From CAZUHB01 sp964620445 (GTDB lineage Bacteria; Planctomycetota; B15-G4; CAYZWU01), in the NCBI GenBank assembly GCA_964620445.1, contig CAZUHB010000029.1, forward strand, positions 1-64,000: a stretch of DNA of 64,000 nucleotides, read 5' to 3'. Position 1 is the stretch's first letter. Every line of letters begins with the position of its first letter. The position numbers and the translations under genes are program-made. The notes beneath the pieces were generated by a model. The model saw only the letters and a list, made by a program, of their open reading frames with translations. It searched no databases and was not told where the DNA came from. Of the stretch, positions 1 to 7,962 are shown in pieces.

Positions 1-55
1 GGCTCGTCCGGTGGTGTGAGAGCCGGGGGAGGGCAACCTCCCCCAGCTACTCGAT
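1..55 (+). ncRNA. 3' end of a group II intron (end of domain V plus domain VI)
   Basis: The first 55 bases carry GTCCGGTGGTGTGAGAG, followed by a hairpin (GGGGGAGG, GCAA tetraloop, CCTCCCCC), an unpaired A and then CTACTCGAT. This order resembles the 3' part of bacterial group II introns: the 3' strand of domain V, domain VI with its bulged branch-point A, and a 3' end in CTACTCGAT. The intron would extend leftwards out of the window, and the 3' splice junction would fall near position 55. The call is from remembered consensus only; the rest of domain V and any reverse transcriptase lie outside the window. Confidence 0.55.
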
Positions 56-91
56 GCGATTGTTGTATGTAAAAAAATTTATCTCAACAAA

Positions 92-120
92 TTGGCATTT
101 TTTGATCTATAGAATAAAAT
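92..120 (+). promoter_or_regulatory. Probable sigma-70 promoter of the rhodanese/kelch lipoprotein gene
   Basis: TTGGCA at 92-97 and TAAAAT at 115-120 are separated by 17 bases in an AT-rich tract. Transcription would start near 127, leaving a leader of about 115 nt before the ATG at 241. Confidence 0.45.
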
Positions 121-141
121 ATAAGCGACGGTTGATTTATC

Positions 142-225
142 AAAAGCTCCGGGCTTTCGGAGCGGCAATCCTAACTCATTATTGTTCAAGGGACTACCAG
201 GATAGTTAGTATCCGTATAGCTTTT
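142..225 (+). other. Structured 5' leader of unknown type
   Basis: AAAAGCT (142-148) can close with AGCTTTT (219-225) around an 84-nt element. Inside are a 6-bp hairpin GCTCCG/CGGAGC (146-163) and a 5-bp hairpin GGATA/TATCC (200-214). The closing helix and the first hairpin share 146-148, so the two folds exclude each other, as in a switch. I do not recognise a known riboswitch class. Confidence 0.3.
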
Positions 226-240
226 AGGGGAGTAGGGAAA

Positions 241-3186
241 ATGGAGATAGGGACTATTTCGCTTTACAAAAAGATATGGGGATCCGCCGCGCTGGCGATC
301 TTTCTTGTTGTTCTTTTCGCCGGGTGCTCGCGAAGTGGCGGCACGACGGTGATCACCAACAACAACAATAACCTTTCTACCGGCTGGGAAGACGAGGTCG
401 GCGGGAATCTGCTCTGGTCCGTGGATGATCTGCATGCCGCCATGAAAGATCCCACGAAGAAAGTCGTGGTCGTCGATTGCAGAATCAAGGAATCTGACTA
501 CGACGCGGGCCACATCGCGGGCGCCAAGTGGATCAACTGGAAAGAGCTCTCCAACGATATCCACACGGAGGTGCCGGAAACGACCCAGGTCGAGAAGTTT
601 CTCGGCCAGGGGCGGGGCATTGTGAGAACGGATACGATCTGCCTCTATGGCGGCGGCTCGAACGACGCCTTCCGCGATCCCTTCCGTCTCTTCTGGCTGC
701 TCGAGTATTTCGGATGCAACGACGTGCATATCCTGAACGGTGGAGTCGATCGATGGATCAAGCGCGGCTATGCGGTGAGCACAACCAGCTGGTCGAGCGT
801 GTTCGTCAATCCCAGGATTTTCACCGCCCAGATCAATAGCAGCGTCCTGGCTGATCTCGCCGAGATGAGCTGGGCAGTCGACAACGCGAACACGGGGATC
901 CTGTCCATCGTCGACACCCGGACCGGCGGAGAATACTCCGGCGAGGTGGCCACGCTGATCCAGGACAGGGCCGGCCGCATTCCTCATTCGGTCAACGTTT
1001 TCTGGGCCGATACGATCAACCTGGATACAGGACGGATCCGACATCCCCGGATCGTGAGGAATCTTTTCACCGACGCGGGCGTCGCGCCCGGCGTCCAGGT
1101 TTATGCGACCGCCACTGCTGGCGTGCGTTCCACCGTTCTCTATTTCATCTGCCGCCTTCTGGGATATCCTGCCAAGGTTTATCTCGGCGGCGTCCAGGAG
1201 TGGGCCGACGTGGATTCGGGATCGCCCCTTTCGATGGAGCGCTCCGGCTCGTTCATCCACAAGAGCATGGCGGGAACTCCCGATTTTACTTCTTTCGGCA
1301 CGGCCACTGCCGTGTACGGCGCCCATGTCTATATTTTCGGAGGACTCAACTCGAACGTGGAGAGCGGTACGATCGGAATCAACAGCGGCGCCTGGCGTTA
1401 CGATCCCTCTGTCCACCCTCTTCACGAGGGTGCGGACACCGACAACTGGACCGTTCTCGCTCGGCCGACCGATCTTGACAGGTGGGGGCTCATGGCCGCG
1501 AGCGATCCCGATGGCGATGCGATCTATCTCTTCGGCGGGAGCGACAACAACGGCACCGTTCATGACGCGATCTATCGCTGCGACGTCAATCCGACGACTC
1601 TGAACATCAGCAGCGTGACCGAACTCGGCATCAGCCTGCCCGAGGGCCTTTACGCTGGCGGCTGTGTGCGCAACGATGACGAAGGCCTGATCTACATCTT
1701 CGGCGGCCGCGAGGAGGACGGCACCTTTTCCGACAAGGTCTATGCCTTCACGCCCGAATCTCTCGGCGGACCGGCCCTGACGGAGAAATCCTCCCTTCCG
1801 TCGGCGCGGAGCTGGTGTGGCGCCGTGTCCCTGGACGGCAAGGTCTACAGCCTCGGCGGCGAGGCCGAAAACGATACGATTCTCGACGAGGTTCTGGAAT
1901 ATGATCCCGGCCTCGACAGCTGGACCGCTCTTCCCACGATGGTGAATCCGCGGTTCGGAGTGAAGGGCGCCGTGGTGCACGACCGGATCTATGTCTGCGG
2001 CGGTTTCACCCTCGATGGCGAACTCGGTTTCGTGACGACCGGATTGAGCGAGTCCTTCGATCCTTCCGAACCGAACGACGGCTGGCGCGACGAGGAGACG
2101 ATGAGCGTGGCCAAGTACTGGCACGGTATGGAAGCGGTTGACGGCAACGTCTATCTCTTCAGCGGATACAAGGGCCATCCCTACAATCTTTTCAACAGCA
2201 ACCGCAATCCCAACGTGGTCGCCTACAGGCCGGTGCGCGAAAGCGCGCGTAGCCCGATGCCCGGAATGGCTCAGTACTCCGGGTCTTCGGCGACCATCGA
2301 CGACAAGGTCTATATCTTCGGCGGATACGAGAGCGGCGCATACAGCGATCGCGTTCTCGAGTACGACGCTGGAACCGATACGTGGACGATCAAGGATTCC
2401 CTTCCCCAGGGAGCGCTCATGGGTACCAGCGCGGTGACCGTCGGCCAGTCGATCGTGGTCCTTGGTGGCTGCAACGACAGCGGCGCTTCGGCAGAATCGT
2501 GGATCTTCGATCCTGATGCCCCGAGCGGGGGACAGTGGTTCCGGCTCGCCGATCTACCCGCCGGCCGCTACGGCGCGTCGGCTGTCTATCACGATGACAG
2601 CGTTCTGGGCCGTTTCGCACCTCTCGGCTCGGACCTGATCTTCCTGCTGGGCGGTTTCGACGGAAACGACATCGGATACGAATCGATTTTGCTGTACGAA
2701 GTGGTGACAAACAGCTGGTTTGACAGCGGTATCGCGCCTCTTCCCAACCCCAAGGCCTGGGCCACGGCTGTCAAGGCAGGCAACAAGATCTTCTCGATCG
2801 GCGGTATCATGGACGATGATTTCGTCCTCGGTGAATGCCTCGCGGTCGATCTCGAGGGGATCAATCTCGACTGGCAGAGCGCGGGGCAGATGCCCACGCC
2901 CAGATACGGTTTCGGGAGCGCCCTGCTCGGCGAGAAGATCTTTACCGTTGGCGGGATCTCGGTCGACCGGGATGACGACACGGCCCTCTCTCTGGACAGT
3001 GTCGAGGTTCTCCAGGTCGTGGAAGGACACTGGACGGTGAACCCGGGCCTGTCGGGGACACGCTCGATGAGTTTTGTTGTCCCGTCGTACAGCGACTCTT
3101 TCTTCGTCATCGGCGGAGTGAGCCTCGACGCGGGCTGGGACATGGAACCGACCTATCACAACGACGTGATCGAATACAATCCCTAA
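241..3186 (+). CDS. Lipoprotein with two rhodanese domains and a kelch beta-propeller region; catalytic Cys replaced by Ala
   Basis: This 981-residue protein starts with a lipoprotein signal peptide whose lipobox LFAGC ends at Cys29, so it is probably anchored in the envelope. Residues about 55-180 and 205-330 form a tandem rhodanese (sulfurtransferase) pair; the second domain ends in the typical GGVQEW. Residues about 345-981 are kelch repeats (YIFGG, YLFGG and similar, about 50 residues apart), enough for one or two six- or seven-bladed propellers. In active rhodaneses the second domain carries CxxGxR. Here the same stretch reads A-T-A-G-V-R, with Ala291 (codon 1111-1113) in place of the Cys, so sulfur transfer by this site is unlikely. 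The TGA-containing gene at 26774-28816 has the same architecture. SD-like GGGGAG lies upstream of the ATG. It may be a binding or scaffold paralogue. Confidence 0.85.
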   Translation: MEIGTISLYKKIWGSAALAIFLVVLFAGCSRSGGTTVITNNNNNLSTGWEDEVGGNLLWSVDDLHAAMKDPTKKVVVVDCRIKESDYDAGHIAGAKWINWKELSNDIHTEVPETTQVEKFLGQGRGIVRTDTICLYGGGSNDAFRDPFRLFWLLEYFGCNDVHILNGGVDRWIKRGYAVSTTSWSSVFVNPRIFTAQINSSVLADLAEMSWAVDNANTGILSIVDTRTGGEYSGEVATLIQDRAGRIPHSVNVFWADTINLDTGRIRHPRIVRNLFTDAGVAPGVQVYATATAGVRSTVLYFICRLLGYPAKVYLGGVQEWADVDSGSPLSMERSGSFIHKSMAGTPDFTSFGTATAVYGAHVYIFGGLNSNVESGTIGINSGAWRYDPSVHPLHEGADTDNWTVLARPTDLDRWGLMAASDPDGDAIYLFGGSDNNGTVHDAIYRCDVNPTTLNISSVTELGISLPEGLYAGGCVRNDDEGLIYIFGGREEDGTFSDKVYAFTPESLGGPALTEKSSLPSARSWCGAVSLDGKVYSLGGEAENDTILDEVLEYDPGLDSWTALPTMVNPRFGVKGAVVHDRIYVCGGFTLDGELGFVTTGLSESFDPSEPNDGWRDEETMSVAKYWHGMEAVDGNVYLFSGYKGHPYNLFNSNRNPNVVAYRPVRESARSPMPGMAQYSGSSATIDDKVYIFGGYESGAYSDRVLEYDAGTDTWTIKDSLPQGALMGTSAVTVGQSIVVLGGCNDSGASAESWIFDPDAPSGGQWFRLADLPAGRYGASAVYHDDSVLGRFAPLGSDLIFLLGGFDGNDIGYESILLYEVVTNSWFDSGIAPLPNPKAWATAVKAGNKIFSIGGIMDDDFVLGECLAVDLEGINLDWQSAGQMPTPRYGFGSALLGEKIFTVGGISVDRDDDTALSLDSVEVLQVVEGHWTVNPGLSGTRSMSFVVPSYSDSFFVIGGVSLDAGWDMEPTYHNDVIEYNP

Positions 3187-3212
3187 TCTCCTTTGACTCC
3201 TTTTCCTGAACA

Positions 3213-3254
3213 GAGGGCGGCCGGAAACAAGACTTCCGGCCGCCCTCGTTTTTT
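3213..3254. terminator. Bidirectional rho-independent terminator
   Basis: A perfect 14-bp stem (3213-3226 with 3234-3247), a 7-nt loop and a T6 tract at 3249-3254 lie between two convergent genes. Confidence 0.9.
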
Positions 3255-3275
3255 GATCGTCAAGATCCCGCCCGG

Positions 3276-5927
3276 TCAGTTCCGCGTCAGCTCCTCGCGA
3301 AGGTTTGGAGACGACGTCCGTTGACCGGGATCAACATCGATCGTCAACCCTCTGTCGCCCGCGGAGACGACGATGCGCGTTCCGTCTGGAATCTCGTCGG
3401 CGATGATGCGGCGTCCCAGTTCGGTCTCGAGCCGCTTTTGAAGAAATCGAAGAACGGGCCGAGCGCCGTATACCGGATCGTAGGATGCCTCGGCAACGAA
3501 CCGACAGCCCTCCTCGGTGAGCACGAGATCGATGTCCCGCTCATGAAGGCGTTCCCTGATCCGCGCGAACTGGAGCCTCACGATCCGTTTCACCTCGCCG
3601 AGCGTGAGCGCGCTGAAGAGGACCGTCTCGTCGATGCGGTTTATGAACTCGGGCCTCACCATACCTTTCAGCGCGGCAAGGACCTTGTCGCGGAGTTCGA
3701 GCGGAATCTCGCCTTCGGGGGTCATTCCGTCGAGAAGCAGATCGCTGCCCACGTTCGACGTGAGAATGATCACGGTGTTCTTGAAGTCGACAGTGCGGCC
3801 GCGGCTGTCCGTGAGACGGCCGTCGTCGAGGACCTGGAGAAGTATGTTGAACACGTCGGGATGAGCCTTCTCCAGCTCGTCGAAGAGAACAACGCTGTAC
3901 GGTTTGCGCCGAACCGCCTCGGTCAACTGCCCGCCCTTGTCATGGCCGATGTAGCCGGGAGGGGCGCCCACGAGGCGCGACACCGAGTGTTTTTCCATGT
4001 ACTCGCTCATATCGATGCGTACCACGTTTTCCTCGCTGTCGAAGAGCGCATCGGCCAGGCTGCGCGCCAGTTCGGTCTTGCCGACTCCCGTCGGCCCGAG
4101 AAAGATGAACGATCCGATCGGCCGCCGCGGATCCTTGATCCCCGCCCGGGCGCGGAAGACGGCGTCGACCACAGCCTGAACTCCCTCGTCCTGGCCGATC
4201 ACCCTCTCATGGAGGATCTCGCCCAGTTTGAGGAGTTTCTGGCGATCTCCCTCCATGAGCCTGGTCATCGGAATGCCGGTCCAGCGTGACACGATCGCCG
4301 CCACCTCGTCCTCGGTGACTTCCTCACGGATGAGCGTTCTGCCCGCCGGGCGCGCCTCGAGTTCCTCCTGCCGCGCGAGAAGCTGTCTTTCCAGGTCGGG
4401 CAGGCGGCCGTATCGGATCTCGGCTGCTTTTTCGAGGTTGTATTCGCGCTCGGCGTGCTCGATTTCGAGACGGGCCCTGTCCACTTTCTCCATGAGAAGC
4501 CGCACCGCGCCGAGGGCGGCCTTTTCCGTTTCCCACTGATCGTTGAGCAGGTCGCAATCCGTTCGAAGCCCGGCCAGCTCGCGCTTGACATTGTCGAGCC
4601 GCGACCGGGATGCCTTGTCTTTTTCCTTCCTGAGTGCTTCTTGCTCGATCTCGAGCTGCATGATCCTGCGGGTGACTGAATCCAGTTCCGCCGGACGGCT
4701 ATCCATGGCGGTGCGGATGCCGGCCGCGGCCTCGTCGATCAGGTCTATCGCCTTGTCGGGCAGAAAGCGATCGCTGATGTAGCGCTGGGAGAGCAGGGCG
4801 GCCGACACGAGAGCCGCGTCCTTGATGATCACGCCGTGATGGAGTTCGAAGCGTTCCTTCAATCCTCGCAGGATCGAGATCGTATCCTCCACGGTCGGCT
4901 GGTCGACAAGGATCGGCTGGAATCGCCGCTCCAAGGCCGCGTCCTTTTCGAGATTCTCTCGATACTCGTCGATCGTGGTCGCGCCGATGCAGTGCAGTTC
5001 GCCGCGCGCCAGCATCGGTTTGAGAAGATTCCCGGCATCGATCGAACCTTCCGCCTTTCCCGCACCCACGATGTTGTGGAGCTCGTCGATGAAAAGAATG
5101 ATCCGGCCCTCCGAAGCCTGGATCTCCTCGAGAACGGCCTTGAGCCGTTCCTCGAACTCGCCCCGAAACTTCGTGCCGGCCAGGAGCGCACCCAGATCGA
5201 GAGCGAAGATGGAGCGGTCTTTGAGCCCCTCGGGTACATCGCCCTTGACGATGCGCTGGGCGAGTCCCTCGACAATGGCTGTTTTGCCCACTCCGGGTTC
5301 GCCGATAAGAACGGGGTTGTTTTTGGTCTTCCGTGAAAGGATCTGGATGATACGGAGTATCTCGTCGGTCCGTCCGATCACGGGATCGAGCTTGCCCGTT
5401 CGGGCATGGTCCACGAGATCGACGCCATATTTCTCGAGTACGTCGAAGGTGTTTTCCGGATCGGGAGACGTGACGCGCTGTCGGCCCCGGACCAGGTTGA
5501 GCGCGTTGAGGAGCGCCTCCCTGTCGAGTCCCTCCTCGCTCAACGCTTTGGCCGCGGCCGAATCGGGCGCGGCGGAGAGGATCGCCAGGAGGAGGTGCTC
5601 CACGCTGACATATTCGTCCTTCAGGTCGGCGGCCTCTCTTTCCGCGCGGCCGAGGACCTTTGGCAGGTCCGGTCCGATTCCGACCGCGCTTGCGCCGCTC
5701 CCCGAAACACTGGGGATTTTCTGCAGGGCGTCGACCAGTCTCCTCTGGAGTGTTTCGACGTTCAAACCGGATTTTCGAGCGAGACGGGGAGCGATACCTT
5801 CCTCCTGACCGAGAAGGGCCAGGAGCAGGTGTTCGGCGTGGATATCCTGATGGCCCTCGTTCACTGCCAGGGTCTGGGCCTGGTGAAGGCTTTCTTGCGC
5901 CTTTGTTGTCAAGCGATTTGGATTCAT
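3276..5927 (-). CDS. clpB: ATP-dependent disaggregase ClpB
   Basis: An 883-residue Hsp100 protein of full family length. It has an N-terminal Clp-N domain (about 1-145), a first AAA+ module with Walker A GEPGVGKTA near 205, a Glu/Lys/Arg-rich coiled-coil middle domain (about 400-530) that distinguishes ClpB from ClpA/C, and a second AAA+ module with Walker A GPTGVGKTE near 610. It acts in the cytoplasm with DnaK to extract proteins from aggregates. The ATG is preceded by GGAGA at good spacing. The gene is monocistronic and convergent with the lipoprotein gene across a shared terminator. No CIRCE operator is seen upstream; a sigma-54-like element is. Confidence 0.97.
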   Translation of the reverse strand: MNPNRLTTKAQESLHQAQTLAVNEGHQDIHAEHLLLALLGQEEGIAPRLARKSGLNVETLQRRLVDALQKIPSVSGSGASAVGIGPDLPKVLGRAEREAADLKDEYVSVEHLLLAILSAAPDSAAAKALSEEGLDREALLNALNLVRGRQRVTSPDPENTFDVLEKYGVDLVDHARTGKLDPVIGRTDEILRIIQILSRKTKNNPVLIGEPGVGKTAIVEGLAQRIVKGDVPEGLKDRSIFALDLGALLAGTKFRGEFEERLKAVLEEIQASEGRIILFIDELHNIVGAGKAEGSIDAGNLLKPMLARGELHCIGATTIDEYRENLEKDAALERRFQPILVDQPTVEDTISILRGLKERFELHHGVIIKDAALVSAALLSQRYISDRFLPDKAIDLIDEAAAGIRTAMDSRPAELDSVTRRIMQLEIEQEALRKEKDKASRSRLDNVKRELAGLRTDCDLLNDQWETEKAALGAVRLLMEKVDRARLEIEHAEREYNLEKAAEIRYGRLPDLERQLLARQEELEARPAGRTLIREEVTEDEVAAIVSRWTGIPMTRLMEGDRQKLLKLGEILHERVIGQDEGVQAVVDAVFRARAGIKDPRRPIGSFIFLGPTGVGKTELARSLADALFDSEENVVRIDMSEYMEKHSVSRLVGAPPGYIGHDKGGQLTEAVRRKPYSVVLFDELEKAHPDVFNILLQVLDDGRLTDSRGRTVDFKNTVIILTSNVGSDLLLDGMTPEGEIPLELRDKVLAALKGMVRPEFINRIDETVLFSALTLGEVKRIVRLQFARIRERLHERDIDLVLTEEGCRFVAEASYDPVYGARPVLRFLQKRLETELGRRIIADEIPDGTRIVVSAGDRGLTIDVDPGQRTSSPNLREELTRN

Positions 5928-6252
5928 GGCGGATCTCCTAATATTGGCTGTTGGACGCCTTTCAAAAATGCAAAGCGGATGCCAATATTCTGCCGAATTG
6001 TGTTGCCGCAGAAGATGCTTAACATGTTATATGGAAAGAAGTAAACTTAGAAACGCAATCGCCGTGATCTCCAGGGATCGTTATTGTGGTGTCAATCTGG
6101 CGCACTACATGTCAATATGGCTGATTAACCTGTCTTTCGTCTCGGTATTGTAAATCATTGTAAATGGCGTCTTTTTTCATAACCTCGCCAGGAGCTTTGT
6201 ACTAAAATGCCCCTTGATGGCACCCTCGTCATGAATTGAGATATCACATGGT
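5928..6252. other. Divergent intergenic region between clpB and the efflux operon
   Basis: Besides the sigma-54-like element it holds the 10-bp palindrome TAACATGTTA (6020-6029) and AT-rich DNA. I see no convincing -35/-10 pair for the rightward operon, no RNA gene and no small ORF with a good ribosome-binding site. Confidence 0.4.
5969..5984 (-). promoter_or_regulatory. Sigma-54-like -24/-12 element upstream of clpB
   Basis: On the minus strand this reads TGGCATC-CGCT-TTGCA. It matches TGGCAYR-N4-TTGCW except for C in place of the purine. It lies 42 bases upstream of the clpB ATG, which would give a leader of about 30 nt. Confidence 0.4.
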
Positions 6253-7962
6253 ATGTTCCACTCGACTCCCTTCTCCTTTCTGATCCTGATCCTGTTGATT
6301 CCGCTTTTTGCCTGTTCGTCTCCCGAAGAGTACAAAGAAGACGCAGACCGGGAAGTTGCCGAGATTCTCGAGAGCAAACAACTGGCGGCTTTCGACGATG
6401 TCCTGCCTATTTCGATCGAAAAAGAGGGGGAAATCACGGGTTTTCAGGATGAATTGACCGGCCCCGGGGAGGACGAAGACGAAGCGGACGAGGTGTTTCT
6501 CAAGGCCTGGGATGGTCCGCCGATTCTTGTCAACCTGCACGATGCCCTCTATCTGGCCACCCTCAACAGCCGTGATTTCCAGACGCGCAAAGAGGATGTT
6601 TTCCTCTCCGCCCTCGCTCTCAGTCTGGAGCGGCACAGGTGGGATTTCATCGCCGCAGCCGAGATCGACGGAGCTTACGTGCGCAGTGACCACGAGTACT
6701 CGACGGAAGGCGGAACCGGTTTCAGCCTGACCAAGCTCCTGTCCACCGGCGGTTCGCTCGGGCTGACGATCGGCACCGATTTCCTGAGGTACGTGTCCGG
6801 CGATCCAAGGCAGTCATTCATCTCCTCGGTGAGTGCGACCTTCTCCCAGCCGCTTCTTCGCGGTGCCGGCAGGGCCGTGGCCCAGGAAGCGTTGACCCAG
6901 GCCGAGCGCAACACGGTTTACGAACTGCGCGACTTCAGACGGTTCCGGCAGACCTTTGCCGTATCGGTTGCGTCCGCTTACTATCGCGTGCTTCAGCAAA
7001 AGGATCGGCTGAGAAACGAGCAGGAGAATTACAACTCCCTTCTCCGCTCCACGGAGCGGACCCAGGAACTGGCTGACGCGGGCCGGCTTCCCGAATTCGA
7101 GGTGGACCAGTCGATGCAGCAACAGCTCCAGGCCAGCGACCGTCTCGCCCGCGCTCTCGAAAGCTTCGACCAGGCACTGGACAATTTCAAGCTCACCCTC
7201 TCGCTCAGGACGGACGCCAACATCGAACTGGACGAGCGCGACCTCGAAAAACTCGTCGCCAAGCCTCTCGCCGACGTGCCCTTTGCCGAGAACGACGCGG
7301 TGAGGTTGGCCTTCGAGAATCGGCTGGATTTTCTCAACTCCATCGATCAGCTCGATGACTCCCGGCGCAAGGTGGCTGTCGCGGGTGATGGTTTTCTGCC
7401 GGAGCTCAACCTGGTGGGCGCCGCCAGTTTCGGCTCGGAAGGGCGGAACAACCTGTTCAATGTCCGGCCCCGGGACGGGACGGCCAGCCTCGGTCTCGAG
7501 TTCGATCCCGACTTCGACCGGAAGGAGGAGCGGAACACCTATCGCCAGGCTCTCATCACCATGGAACGGACGAGGCGCAATCTCCAGGAGGATGCCGATC
7601 AGATCAGGCTCGACATCAGAGACTCCTTGCGGTCTCTCGAACAGGCGCGGCAGAGTTTTGAAATCAACAAGGTCTCGGTCGCGCTTGCCGAGAGGCGCGT
7701 CGAGTCGACGGAGATGCTGATCCGCAAGGGAGACGCCACAACGCGAGACCTGCTCGACTCCCAGGCCGACCTGCTCGACGCCCGCAATGCGCTCACCGGC
7801 GCGGTGATCGATTTCAATGTGGCGAGGCAGAACCTGCTCAGCGACATGGGCATTCTCGAGATCGACGATTATGGAATGTGGAAGTGGCCGACCGAGGAGC
7901 AGCTCCAGGCTCTGATAGATGCCATGGACGAAGAGGAGAAAGAAGAAGACGATGACCACTAG
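6253..7962 (+). CDS. TolC-family outer membrane efflux lipoprotein
   Basis: A 569-residue protein with a lipoprotein signal peptide (lipobox LFAC, Cys21), an acidic linker (about 25-85) and a long region rich in helical Gln/Glu/Arg heptads typical of the outer membrane efflux protein family. Two internal halves show the usual duplicated helical hairpins. It would form the trimeric exit duct for the transporter encoded immediately downstream. Its acylated N-terminus resembles OprM-type channels rather than E. coli TolC. It ends with an acidic tail and overlaps the next gene by 11 bases. The ribosome-binding site at the ATG is weak; no better start is seen. Confidence 0.88.
   Translation: MFHSTPFSFLILILLIPLFACSSPEEYKEDADREVAEILESKQLAAFDDVLPISIEKEGEITGFQDELTGPGEDEDEADEVFLKAWDGPPILVNLHDALYLATLNSRDFQTRKEDVFLSALALSLERHRWDFIAAAEIDGAYVRSDHEYSTEGGTGFSLTKLLSTGGSLGLTIGTDFLRYVSGDPRQSFISSVSATFSQPLLRGAGRAVAQEALTQAERNTVYELRDFRRFRQTFAVSVASAYYRVLQQKDRLRNEQENYNSLLRSTERTQELADAGRLPEFEVDQSMQQQLQASDRLARALESFDQALDNFKLTLSLRTDANIELDERDLEKLVAKPLADVPFAENDAVRLAFENRLDFLNSIDQLDDSRRKVAVAGDGFLPELNLVGAASFGSEGRNNLFNVRPRDGTASLGLEFDPDFDRKEERNTYRQALITMERTRRNLQEDADQIRLDIRDSLRSLEQARQSFEINKVSVALAERRVESTEMLIRKGDATTRDLLDSQADLLDARNALTGAVIDFNVARQNLLSDMGILEIDDYGMWKWPTEEQLQALIDAMDEEEKEEDDDH

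Noticed and set aside
5928..6252. CIRCE heat-shock operator for clpB
   Set aside because: The TTAGCACTC/GAGTGCTAA pair is not present.
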